Of a DNA stretch of 40,138 nucleotides, positions 17,303-24,729 are shown piece after piece; positions within the stretch are counted from its first letter, which is position 1, and the number at the start of each line of letters is the position of its first letter. This stretch comes from Coriobacteriia bacterium (GTDB lineage Bacteria > Actinomycetota > Coriobacteriia > Coriobacteriales > Atopobiaceae). Location: NCBI GenBank assembly GCA_003150175.1, contig QAKZ01000052.1, positions 40,524-80,661 on the forward strand, given 5' to 3'. The position numbers and the translations under genes are program-made. The notes under the pieces were generated by a model. The model did not search any database and had not been told where the DNA came from. It saw only the letters and a list, made by a program, of their open reading frames with translations.

Positions 17303-18580
17303 ATGTATGAGTTTGATTTGCCCTACGACCACAAGACAATGCATCTGAGCCTCGACGAGAAGAACTTCGCCGGGCTTATGCAGGGGCACCAGAACGAGTT
17401 CAAGCCAAGCGAGAGCCAGCAGAAGCTCGTCGAGGATTCCCTCGACAACCCCTATGGCTCGCCCAAGCTCGAGGAGCTCTGCGCTGGCAAGAAGGACATC
17501 GTCATCATCAGCTCCGACCACACGCGCCCCGTTCCCTCGCGCGTGACGATGCCTATCCTGCTGCGCCGCATCCACGCCGCCGCCCCCGAGGCCCGCGTGC
17601 GCATCCTCGTGGCGACCGGCATGCATCGCCCCTCCACGCACGAGGAGCTCGTCAACAAGTACGGCGAGGACATCGTGGCCAACGAGGAGATCGTCATGCA
17701 CGTGGCGACCGACGACTCCGCAATGAAGAAGATCGGCACCCTGCCCTCCGGCGGCGAGTGCATCATCAACAAGGTCGCCGCCGACGCCGACCTGCTCCTC
17801 GCCGAGGGCTTCATCGAGCCGCACTTCTTTGCAGGGTTCTCGGGCAGCCGCAAGTCCGTCCTGCCGGGCGTGGCCTCCTACAAGACGATCATGTACAACC
17901 ACAACGGCCAGTTCGTGAACGACCCCCACTCCCGTGCCGGCAACCTCTGCCACAACCACGTGAGCGAGGACATGTTCGCCGCGGCCGAGATGGCCCACCT
18001 CGCCTTCGTCCTCAACGTGGTCTTGAACGGCAAGCACGAGGTCATCGGCTCCTTTGCCGGCAACATCCACAAGGCCCACGAGGCAGGCTGCGACTTCGTG
18101 CGCAAGCTCGCCGGCGTCGATCCCGTCAAGTGCGACATCGCCGTCACCACCAACGGCGGCTACCCGCTCGACCAGAACATCTACCAGGCGGTCAAGGGCA
18201 TGTGCGCCGCCGAGGCAACGCTTCCCGAGGGTGGCGTGATCATCGACGTCGCCGGCTGCGCCGACGGCCACGGCGGAGAGGGCTTCTACAAGAACATCGC
18301 CGAGAACGACCCGGCCGAGTTCGAGCGCGCCTGCATCGAGCGCCCCAAGGACGAGACCCTGCCCGACCAGTGGACGAGCCAGATCTTTGCCCGCATCCTG
18401 GCGCACCACCCCGTGATCATGGTCACGGACCTCTGCGACCACCAGATGCTGCGCGACATGCACATGACGCCGGTCAACACCGTCGAGGAGGCGCTTGAGC
18501 TCGCCTTCCAGATGAAGGGCGCCGACGCCAAGGTCGCCGTTATCCCCGACGGCCTGGGCGTCGTCGTGGCCCAGCACTAG
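17303..18580 (+). CDS. larA: nickel-dependent lactate racemase
   Basis: Interconverts D- and L-lactate (or a related 2-hydroxyacid), using the nickel-pincer nucleotide cofactor. Length is 425 residues, as in the characterised Lactobacillus plantarum enzyme. The four residues known there fall at identical numbers: His108 in GMHRPST, His174 in EPHFFAGFSGS, Lys184 in SRKSVLPG (the covalent cofactor lysine) and His200 in MYNHNGQ. The phosphate loop SSDHTRPVPS is also present. It is followed 37 nt later by a LarD-like channel gene, forming a two-gene operon. The cofactor genes larB, larC and larE are not here, so they must be elsewhere or the paralogue may use another substrate. Confidence 0.92.
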   Translation: MYEFDLPYDHKTMHLSLDEKNFAGLMQGHQNEFKPSESQQKLVEDSLDNPYGSPKLEELCAGKKDIVIISSDHTRPVPSRVTMPILLRRIHAAAPEARVRILVATGMHRPSTHEELVNKYGEDIVANEEIVMHVATDDSAMKKIGTLPSGGECIINKVAADADLLLAEGFIEPHFFAGFSGSRKSVLPGVASYKTIMYNHNGQFVNDPHSRAGNLCHNHVSEDMFAAAEMAHLAFVLNVVLNGKHEVIGSFAGNIHKAHEAGCDFVRKLAGVDPVKCDIAVTTNGGYPLDQNIYQAVKGMCAAEATLPEGGVIIDVAGCADGHGGEGFYKNIAENDPAEFERACIERPKDETLPDQWTSQIFARILAHHPVIMVTDLCDHQMLRDMHMTPVNTVEEALELAFQMKGADAKVAVIPDGLGVVVAQH

Positions 18581-18617
18581 TCCATTCGTCAAAAGAAAGA
18601 CTGAAGGAGTTTCCCGC

Positions 18618-19364
18618 GTGATTAGCATCGACCTTCTTTACCACATGCTCGCCGAGTTCGGCAGCACCGCCCTCATGATCGTCTTCGGCGTGGGCGTCCA
18701 CTGCGACACCGTGCTCAAGGGCACCAAATACCAGGGCTCCGGACACATGTTCGCCATCACCACCTGGGCCTTCGGCATCTCCGTGTGCCTCTTTGTCTTC
18801 GGCGGGGCCGTGTGCATGAACCCGGCCATGGTGCTCGCGCAGTGCATCGTGGGCCTCGTGCCCTGGAGCTCCTGCATCCCGTACATGATCGCCGATATGC
18901 TCGGCGGCTTTGCGGGCGCCTGCATCGCGTGGCTCATGTACGCCGATGAGTTCAAGGCCTCCGACGGCGTCGTCGACCCCGTCGCGCAGCGCAATATCTT
19001 CTCGACGAACCCCACCACCGAGGGAACCAACTACGTCCGCAACTTCTTCTGCGAGGCCATCTGCACCTTCGTGTTCATCTCCGCGATCTTGGCCGCGGCC
19101 AGCCGCGCCGGCGAGGATGTCCTCATGCTCGCCATCTGCGTCGGCCTGATCGTCTGGGCCGTCGGCATGGGCATGGGCGGCATCACTGGTTTCGCCATGA
19201 ACCAGGCGCGTGACCTCGGCCCGCGCATGGCCTACCAGGTGCTCCCCATCGCGCACAAGGCCGACAACAACTGGAAGTACGGCCTGCTCGTTCCCGGCAT
19301 CGCGCCTTTCGTGGGCGCCGTGGTGGCCGCGCTCTTCGTCCACGGCTTCCTGGGCATGTTCTAA
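18618..19364 (+). CDS. larD: aquaglyceroporin-family channel, LarD-like
   Basis: MIP-family membrane channel of 248 residues, with six membrane helices and two half-helices. The first NPA box is canonical (GAVCMNPAMVL, residues 68-70). The second is NQA (GFAMNQARDLGP, residues 195-197), with the selectivity-filter Arg at 198 kept. Position directly behind larA matches LarD, which moves lactic acid across the membrane in lactobacilli. It starts at a GTG behind GAAGGAG. The Pro-to-Gln change and the many small/sulfur residues in the pore region suggest a pore different from glycerol facilitators. Lactate as substrate is inference from the neighbour. Confidence 0.85.
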   Translation: MISIDLLYHMLAEFGSTALMIVFGVGVHCDTVLKGTKYQGSGHMFAITTWAFGISVCLFVFGGAVCMNPAMVLAQCIVGLVPWSSCIPYMIADMLGGFAGACIAWLMYADEFKASDGVVDPVAQRNIFSTNPTTEGTNYVRNFFCEAICTFVFISAILAAASRAGEDVLMLAICVGLIVWAVGMGMGGITGFAMNQARDLGPRMAYQVLPIAHKADNNWKYGLLVPGIAPFVGAVVAALFVHGFLGMF

Positions 19365-19416
19365 TAAACCTGCTCTCCAGCTTTCCAACGCACGGCATAG
19401 GCTGCGAATCGCTTTT

Positions 19417-19465
19417 GAGCCGTCTCCCATTCTCTTGTCCAAGAAATGGTAGGCGGCTCAATTTT
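19417..19465 (+). terminator. terminator after the larA-larD operon
   Basis: gagccg...ccatt at 19417-19430 pairs imperfectly with aatgg...cggctc (ends 19459), followed by AATTTT. It marks the end of the core segment. Confidence 0.6.
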
Positions 19466-19514
19466 GCAGTTCAGGGACTTAATGTGCGTGAATATCAGCT
19501 ATTCCAGGAGAACA

Positions 19515-19556
19515 ATGCAAGAACTCAGCATCTTCGTCGACGAGTCGGGTAGCCAA
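19515..19556 (+). pseudogene. 5' fragment of a DUF3800 gene
   Basis: Behind AGGAG, an ATG starts MQELSIFVDESGSQD, the diagnostic N-terminus of DUF3800 proteins (predicted RNase-H-like fold, with the acidic FVDESG strand). Similarity ends after about 14 codons, and the frame runs on into antisense AbiEii sequence. The same N-terminus with similar leader (ctattcca..aggag) begins the DUF3800 gene at 39575, the other end of the accessory region. Confidence 0.6.
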
Positions 19557-19569
19557 GATGCGTGTGGAC

Positions 19570-20412
19570 TTATTCGAGTGCGGCCAGGATCTCTTTTGCC
19601 GTCTCGCAACACTGCATCAGCTCGATACCAGCTGCGTAGGGGTTCTTCTTTGCGTATCTGCCCCACTGCGCGAGCATTGCCTTGTCAGTCGCGACTTCGT
19701 CGAGGACCAGTCGCCACCGCGCTACCATCCGCGCGCTGCCGCGCTTGACGCATGTATGTTCAAGCGCTTCCCGCAATGTGGGGATCTCGCACTCGCCGCC
19801 CCTGGTTTTCCAGAGCAGGTGTATGTCGTAGAAGTCGCGCGGCCTCGTGTTTGCCACACCACGCGAGACGACGGTCTCGAGCTTCTCGGCTAGCACCGTC
19901 TCGAGAGGATAGGACATCAGGCGAACGCTTCCCTCGTCGAACAGGAGCGGGTAGTCGTAGGCGACGGGGCCGGGCGTGATGCTGTCACCCGTGGTGACGT
20001 CAATCTTGAGGGGCACCGCCATGGGCGGATACATCGCCTTCAGGTACACGCGTATCCCCGGATAGTCGTCGGTCTCCCTGATATCCTCGGTGTGGTCGAG
20101 CTCAAAGCTCCAGTCGTCGTCGGCATCGACCGCTGCCACCTCGCCAAAGATCCTCTCAGCCGACTCATGCGTCAGCGTGAATCCTGTTATGGTCGTGTCG
20201 AGGTCCATCGTTGTTCTGGACGCCACCCCTACGAGGGAGGAGACGAGCATGCCACCCTTGATGATGACGTTATCGCGCCATTTGGATTTCGAGAGGTGTT
20301 CGAGGAGCCTCTCGAAGAGATAGCTCTGCATGAGGGATTGCGCAGGAATGCCCGCCTCCCTCGCTCTGGCGTTGATGCGCGCCTTGAGCTGCATGGCGTT
20401 CTTCGTCCTCAT
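19570..20412 (-). CDS. abiEii: AbiEii-type nucleotidyltransferase toxin
   Basis: Toxin of a type IV toxin-antitoxin/abortive-infection system, 280 residues. The nucleotidyltransferase core is visible: IIKGGMLVSSL (residues 51-60), then TTMDLDTTI with the metal-binding DLD (70-72), and a later basic conserved segment VLAEKLETVVSRG followed by RPRDFYDIHLL (about 200-215), the AbiEii Lys and DxyD-type motif. AbiEii enzymes transfer nucleotides to RNA, some blocking tRNA 3' ends. The ATG at 20412 overlaps the antitoxin stop by four bases (ATGA), so the two are translationally coupled. The stop lies 14 bp from the DUF3800 fragment on the other strand. Confidence 0.9.
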   Translation of the reverse strand: MRTKNAMQLKARINARAREAGIPAQSLMQSYLFERLLEHLSKSKWRDNVIIKGGMLVSSLVGVASRTTMDLDTTITGFTLTHESAERIFGEVAAVDADDDWSFELDHTEDIRETDDYPGIRVYLKAMYPPMAVPLKIDVTTGDSITPGPVAYDYPLLFDEGSVRLMSYPLETVLAEKLETVVSRGVANTRPRDFYDIHLLWKTRGGECEIPTLREALEHTCVKRGSARMVARWRLVLDEVATDKAMLAQWGRYAKKNPYAAGIELMQCCETAKEILAALE

Positions 20413-20993
20413 AGCAGCACCTCCAGATAATTGCGAATCTTCGACTCCACTCCGAGGCGTCGAGCGTAGCCGACAAGCTTCATGGGATCGCAGCTTTCGC
20501 TTCGTACATAGGCTTTCATCGCCGGAATGATCAGCTGGGTATCCGGCGCCCCCTGGCCGCGGACGAGGTCGCACAGCGTCCTTTCGACGTCGTATGCCCT
20601 GACCATGTTGCCGTACTCGGTCCTGATTTCGCAGAGGCCCAGATCGAGAACACTGTCGGCGCAGGTGCGGCATGTGAGCCCGGCTGCCCGCGCCGCGGTT
20701 GCGTTGTAGCTCCTGGGAAAGGTCATCGTCGGAGCAAAGGGGGGACGGTCCGTCATGTCGTGAAGGAAGAGTGCCGTGTCGTCCGAGAAAACTCCGCGCG
20801 AGAAGCGGTGCTGCAGGGCGTAGAGAGGATCCTCCCATATGCCGGGAAGTGTGTAGAGGCCGCGGTCAACTTGGACGAGCTCGCCGGAGCGCACGGCCTC
20901 CGTGAGCTCGCGCCTGGGGATGCCGGCGTCTGTCGCCTGCGCCGAGGTGATGTAGCCGTTGCGGCTTGCGGCCATGTCCGTCAGGGCAGTCAT
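20409..20993 (-). CDS. abiEi: AbiEi-type antitoxin and autorepressor
   Basis: Antitoxin of 194 residues. The N-terminal winged helix is clear (NGYITSAQATDAGIPRRELTEAVRSGELVQVDRGLYTLP, about residues 10-48). Its C-terminal domain, with YNATAARAAGL, LCEIRTEYGNMVRAYDVERTLCDL and the final YARRLGVESKIRNYLEVLL, is typical. In type IV systems AbiEi does not bind its toxin but represses the operon and counters toxicity. The ATG at 20993 follows AAGGAG. The longer frame to 21029 would begin inside the operator. A perfect inverted repeat at 21011-21054 lies just upstream, as expected for autorepression. Confidence 0.9.
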   Translation of the reverse strand: MTALTDMAASRNGYITSAQATDAGIPRRELTEAVRSGELVQVDRGLYTLPGIWEDPLYALQHRFSRGVFSDDTALFLHDMTDRPPFAPTMTFPRSYNATAARAAGLTCRTCADSVLDLGLCEIRTEYGNMVRAYDVERTLCDLVRGQGAPDTQLIIPAMKAYVRSESCDPMKLVGYARRLGVESKIRNYLEVLL

Positions 20994-21010
20994 TGGGCTC
21001 CTTCCATTCA

Positions 21011-21054
21011 GTACATTCATGCTGAACATTATCTAATATTCAGCATGAATGTAC
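21011..21054 (-). promoter_or_regulatory. abiE promoter and operator
   Basis: Perfect 16-bp inverted repeat gtacattcatgctgaa / ttcagcatgaatgtac (21011-21026, 21039-21054) with a 12-bp spacer. On the minus strand a -35 (TTGTAC) and a -10 (GATAAT) are separated by 17 bp and are embedded in the repeat, so a bound AbiEi would block RNA polymerase. Confidence 0.85.
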
Positions 21055-21205
21055 AACTGCGACACAGGCATTGTGCCTGGCTTCAAGAGGGGCATCCTGA
21101 AGGAGACGCGCAAGAAGCTCATCTAGCAAAAACGCAGTTGATTGCTTTGCCTATGTGCCTTCGCTGTCCACGGTTGTTGTGCAGGGAGGTTGATAAGAGA
21201 CCGAA

Positions 21206-21769
21206 ATGATTAGCAGGGACATCATCGACACCGAGAAAAAGGAGCCCACGGAAAACCTGGCGGAAATCGTGAGAAGCATCTGCATAGGCTTCACCGTTGC
21301 AATGATTGCCCTCTTGGCATGGGGGACTTGCTTCGCTGATGACGCCGCCAAGCATGGCATTTACTATTGCTGGTCGATTCTGGCGGTGTGCGTAGCCGCT
21401 CCCGCGCTGCAGCTCGTGTTCTTCACGCCCGCGGTGATCAGGCGGATGGCGTATCCCGCGCGTCTGGCGCTGTTCGGCGTTTGCCTCTATGCAACTCTCT
21501 GCGCATTGGCGGTTTTCCTTGGTTGGTTTCCCGTGAGCGATCCCGGGGCGTGGGTTACCTTCACGGTCGTCTATCTCGCCATCCTGGCGGTGCTCACCCT
21601 TCTGTTCAATGCCAAGCTGAGCCGCGAGACTCGCGAGTTAAACGAGAGGCTTGCCGAGTACCGTAAGAGCAGGGAGACACGGTATGCGACGATCTCAGCT
21701 GCCGAATCGCATCGTCGAGTTCTTTCTCGTTCATATCGGAATCCTGTTCCTCGTAACTTGTTTACTTAG
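21206..21769 (+). CDS. small four-helix membrane protein (DUF3021-like?)
   Basis: Protein of 187 residues with four hydrophobic segments: about 26-43 (ICIGFTVAMIALLAWG), 54-74, 88-108 (LALFGVCLYATLCALAVFLG) and 117-137 (WVTFTVVYLAILAVLTLLF). A charged helical tail follows (LSRETRELNERLAEYRKSRE). The layout resembles DUF3021 proteins, which often sit beside LytTR regulators. No such regulator is adjacent, so the call is tentative. The last 20 or so residues look non-homologous, and the stop lies at the beginning of tandem repeats (21769 on), so the 3' end may have been altered. The ribosome site is poor. Confidence 0.5.
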   Translation: MISRDIIDTEKKEPTENLAEIVRSICIGFTVAMIALLAWGTCFADDAAKHGIYYCWSILAVCVAAPALQLVFFTPAVIRRMAYPARLALFGVCLYATLCALAVFLGWFPVSDPGAWVTFTVVYLAILAVLTLLFNAKLSRETRELNERLAEYRKSRETRYATISAAESHRRVLSRSYRNPVPRNLFT

Positions 21770-21820
21770 CAAGTCGTTTGACAAGTTAGCAAGTTGTTTG
21801 GCAAGTTAGCAAGTTTCGTC
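21769..21820. repeat. 20-bp tandem repeat, 2.5 copies
   Basis: Units at 21769-21788 and 21789-21808 (agcaagtYgtttgRcaagtt) differ at two positions; a partial third copy follows. Each unit also contains a caagt/actt-type inverted element. The rest of 21821-22300 holds no gene I can support, only two hairpins. Confidence 0.7.
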
Positions 21821-22047
21821 TCGCGCGGCAAGTAGCTGGAATGCATGGTCAGCAGTGCATCTTTGAACTCTTCATGCTACAAAATGATGCAATCTGTAGC
21901 ATGAGGGAACAGGAGGGTGAAAAAATAAGGGAACCGATGAAACGGTTACGGCGAACGGTGGCTTTCTGACCGCGGCGACGGCCAAGGCGAAAAGCTAAGG
22001 GACTATTCGGATCATGAAGGCCGGGGGTCCTGCGAGGCTCAATGCGA

Positions 22048-22120
22048 AGCCGGTCCTGCCCGGCTGTCCTTTTTTGATTATTGGACGCATGCTGTAGCTG
22101 CTGTGTGTCTAATAATCAAA
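22048..22120 (+). terminator. terminator-like hairpin followed by a second inverted repeat
   Basis: agccgg/ccggct (22048-22053, 22060-22065) is followed by GTCCTTTTTTG, a good intrinsic terminator with no obvious gene before it. Immediately after, tttgattatt (22073-22082) pairs with aataatcaaa (22111-22120). The stretch 21821-22300 is otherwise gene-free. Confidence 0.55.
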
Positions 22121-22303
22121 TATCGCAGCGGATCGGGCTCCTGGCATTGGGGGGCTCTGGGGCGCTTGTCGCGTGGGGACATGAAGAACTGCCATGCGAC
22201 ATGCGCTTGTTGACCGTTGGCATATCTGGCGCAGATGGCCTTCCCGTTGAAGCAAGTGAGCCATGCCGACTTGTATCAGCGGTCGTACCAGGGCTAACTA
22301 AAT

Positions 22304-23583
22304 TGGCCCGCTTAAGCTAGACACGGTTTTGACATTCGGGAGTGAACCCGCACAATGTGCCTGAAAAGGCACGGAAAGCGAAGTTGCGCATGCCCAAGGG
22401 CAAACCCTGCTCCGCCGAGTTCAAGGCGAGGCTGGTGCTCGAGGCGCTGCAGGGCGCCAAGACCGTCGGCGAGATCGCCGCCGAGCACGGCCTCAACTCC
22501 AACCTGGGCAGAAACCGGAAGGCGAGGGCCGAGTCCGACCTGTCGCGCTGGTTCTCCGCCGCGGAGGACGGGCGCGCGCGAGTGGGAGCTCGCGGGGCGC
22601 CGGGAGGAGGTCGATGACCTGCGTCGCAAGATCGGCGAGCTCACCGCCGAGCGCGATTATCTTCAACGGGGCCCGCTTAGGCGCCACGGCATCGACATCG
22701 AGGACGTCCCTGGTCGACCCTGGAAACGCTGAGGTCCCGGTCGCGAGGCGGTGCCAGCTGCCGGGGATCTCCAGGTCGAGCTGCTACTGCAGGCCCAGGA
22801 GGCGCCGGCGCGCCCTGGAGGGCGACGAGCGAGAGCGCGCCATGCGCGTGATCGACGAGGCGCGCCAGGAGATGCCCTACGCCGGCGCGCGCAGGATCCG
22901 CGCCGAGCTGCGCCGCCGCGTGGCGGGCCTCATGGAGGAGATGAGCGTGCGGCCGGCGCGCCCGAAGCCCAACCTGTCCAAGCCGGCCAAGAAGGCGCTC
23001 AGGCGCCCCTATCTGCTGAAGAACAAGCCAATACGCTTCCCAAACCAGGTGCGGGGCATAGACATCGCCTACATCCCGATCGGGAGGACGCACATGTGCC
23101 TGACCTGCGTGGCCGACTGGCACCCCCGCCTCGTCGTCGCCTGGCGGCTCGCCGACGACATGGGCGCCGCCGGGGTGCGCGCGTGCGTGGAGGCCGCCTT
23201 CGCGGAGCACGGGACGCCCCCCATCCTCAGCTTCGACCAGGGGTCGGTGCCCGGCTCCGCCGCCTACGAGGGGCTGGTGGCATCTAATCACGTACTCCGG
23301 AGCATGGACGGCAAGGCCCGCTGGGCCGACAACGTGATTGTGGAGAGGTGGTTCCGCAGCCTCGAGAGCGAGTGCGTGAGGGTCGGCGAGTACGAGACGC
23401 CGGCCGAGCTCGGAAGGCTCGTCGCGGACTACGTTGAGCAGTACAACGGCGCCCGCCCGCACCAGTCGCTCGGCTACGACACGCCGTCGGAGTGGTGCTA
23501 TTCGGGGCTGGTCGCCGCCTAGGCGGCGGTATAGGACGCGGGTTCACTTTCGACCCAAGATTACGTGTCCAAACAAGCGGACC
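22304..23583 (+). mobile_element. decayed IS3-family insertion sequence
   Basis: About 1.28 kb. Left end TGGCCCGCTTAAG...AGTGAACCCGC and right end (reverse complement) TGGTCCGCTTGTT...AGTGAACCCGC form imperfect inverted repeats, about 45-50 nt each. The outermost bases are TG...CA, as in IS3 elements. No target duplication is apparent (aat left, ctt right), which suggests later rearrangement or imprecise ends. The element contains a damaged transposase and interrupts a scaffold-like gene on its right. Confidence 0.75.
22342..23522 (+). pseudogene. IS3-family transposase (OrfA/OrfB), frameshifted
   Basis: OrfA begins in frame 1 (KGKPCSAEFKARLVLEALQG, the HTH start) and shifts to frame 2 near 22570 (VDDLRRKIGELTAERDYLQRG, the leucine-zipper end). 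OrfB then reads in frame 3 from about 22690 to 23522. The DDE residues are still recognisable: D in VRGIDIAYIP, D in FDQGS, E in NVIVERWF; then the ending YNGARPHQSLGYDTP. Damage beyond the usual single programmed frameshift includes a deletion in the HTH-21 region (RRRVAGLMEEM lacks about ten residues), SFDQGSVPGS in place of the usual SDQGS.F.S, and a broken OrfA middle. Transposition is unlikely. Confidence 0.8.
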
Positions 23584-23875
23584 ACTTTACCTCGATCTGC
23601 TTCGCCAGCTCCTTGGCCGACTTCACCGACTTGGTGGCCTCCGCAATCTGTGCCTCCAGCTCCGTGATCTTCCTGTCGCGGTCGGCCAGGGCAGCGCGGT
23701 ACTCCTCTTCGCCCACAGGGGAGGCGTCATCGGCGCCGTTATCAACGCCGACGCCCTCTACTTGCTCCGCCGCTTGCTGCTTGCCTTGCGGCTGCTGCCC
23801 GCCGGCCGTCTGGTCGCCCTGCTGTCCCTGCTGCTCCTCACCCGTCGCCTGCGCGCCATCCATCTCACCGTCCAT
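23584..23875 (-). pseudogene. phage scaffold-like protein, C-terminus cut by the IS
   Basis: Acidic, Gln/Gly-rich N-terminus (GEEQQGQQGDQTAGGQQPQG) followed by a coiled coil (EEYRAALADRDRKITELEAQ). This is the style of capsid scaffolding proteins in actinobacterial phages. The coding sequence runs into the right end of the IS near 23584; the last eight or so residues (KWSACLDT) are encoded by the IS end. Start taken at the ATG 23873-23875; a GTG at 23890 is possible. It is the only structural-gene trace on this side and fits the portal and primase debris at 34.6-35.5 kb. Confidence 0.55.
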
Positions 23876-23910
23876 ACGAAAAAGACCCACCTTCCAAAGT
23901 CAGGCGGGCC

Positions 23911-23958
23911 AAAAAGAAATAGCCCGCACCCTAAAACCTCGCGGTCCAGGGTGCGGGC
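23911..23958 (-). terminator. terminator of the defence operon
   Basis: Perfect 11-bp stem gcccgcaccct / agggtgcgggc (23922-23932, 23948-23958). On the minus strand it is followed by TATTTCTTTTT. It lies 35 bp after the stop of the last operon gene. Confidence 0.88.
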
Positions 23959-23992
23959 ATGTCACAAGCGGGGAGTATTACAGCAGGAGGAA

Positions 23993-24538
23993 CTACAGGC
24001 TCAATGCCGCCAATCCGATGAGCACGCTTTCCACGATTAGAGCAATTGCCACAAGCAAGCAGACAATCGCGGCGGACAACAGCTTCTGAATCTTGTTATT
24101 GCGGTCGCGAAGCGTGCTCCACTGAACCTCAACTGTCTCGGCAAACTGCAACGCCGCTTCTTTCTCGTTCCCGAAGTCACTTGTATACTCGCGAACGCAA
24201 TCGGCGAATTTCTTAGGCGAGCCCAGGGCCTTGTACTCATAGCGCAGCTGCGAACAGAGCAGCAGGGTAAGGCTCGCAACCAGCATGGCGAGAACGAGCA
24301 GGCAAAGCGTTACGGGCAGCCAAACCAGGCCGCGTGCAGCAAAGGCGTCAGCGGCAAATCCAACCGCAGTCATGGCGGCAACGGCAAGGACAGAGATGCC
24401 TGTGATAAGTCTGTCGACACTCGAGCTCAGCGACTCATATCGGTCCATCTCCATCTGCCAGGACAGATTCACGCACCGATACAAGTAGTCAGCGGTATTT
24501 CCAGCTTCATTGTTCAGGCGCTCGGCCTCTTTACTCAT
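23993..24538 (-). CDS. three-helix membrane protein, last gene of the defence operon
   Basis: Unrecognised protein of 181 residues. An N-terminal amphipathic helix (LNNEAGNTADYLYRCV) is followed by two adjacent membrane segments (about 46-66 and 72-96), then a cytoplasmic helical part with charged residues (SPKKFADCVREYTSDFGNEKEAALQFAETVEVQWSTL is its span, about 107-147), and a third membrane helix at the C-terminus (about 156-178). The two-helix hairpin plus cytoplasmic helices recalls SLATT-type membrane effectors, but I see no firm motif. Its ATG overlaps the stop of the 41-residue gene by four bases, so it is translated with it. As the closing gene of a nuclease operon it may be a membrane-disrupting or sensing component; this is inference. 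Confidence 0.6.
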   Translation of the reverse strand: MSKEAERLNNEAGNTADYLYRCVNLSWQMEMDRYESLSSSVDRLITGISVLAVAAMTAVGFAADAFAARGLVWLPVTLCLLVLAMLVASLTLLLCSQLRYEYKALGSPKKFADCVREYTSDFGNEKEAALQFAETVEVQWSTLRDRNNKIQKLLSAAIVCLLVAIALIVESVLIGLAALSL

Positions 24539-24660
24539 CGATAGATCACGCCGCTCTTGTCGCCGCTCTTTGTGCTTACGGGAGCCGGAATGGGCCTTTT
24601 AACCGGTTTCGGCGGCTTGGTGGTCGCCGCCTGTTTCGTTCTGTCGTTCTCTTTAGCCAT
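24535..24660 (-). CDS. 41-residue basic, proline-rich small protein
   Basis: Small ORF with good support: an AGAGGACGG ribosome site before the ATG at 24660, and an ATGA overlap with the following membrane-protein gene. The product starts MAKENDRTKQAATTKPPKP and is rich in Lys, Pro, Thr and Ser, with no hydrophobic segment, so it is probably unstructured. It lies 69 bp after the Shedu gene on the same strand. It could be a leader that couples translation of the membrane protein or an accessory peptide. I know no family for it. Confidence 0.6.
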   Translation of the reverse strand: MAKENDRTKQAATTKPPKPVKRPIPAPVSTKSGDKSGVIYR

Positions 24661-24729
24661 GGAACCGTCCTCTCTCAATGTATAGCTTGCATATCGTCAA
24701 AAGGGGAAATCTTCAAAATCCGCTCGGGC

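Noticed and set aside
17303..18580. Considered as DUF2088 protein without known role
   Set aside because: His108, His174, Lys184 and His200 and the adjacent channel gene make lactate racemase the better call.
19570..20838. 422-codon extended frame for the AbiEii gene
   Set aside because: The upstream 140 codons are the antitoxin read out of frame; the ATG at 20412 with the ATGA overlap is the right start.
22081..22320. 79-codon plus-strand open frame before the IS
   Set aside because: No ribosome site or recognisable domain; probably chance.
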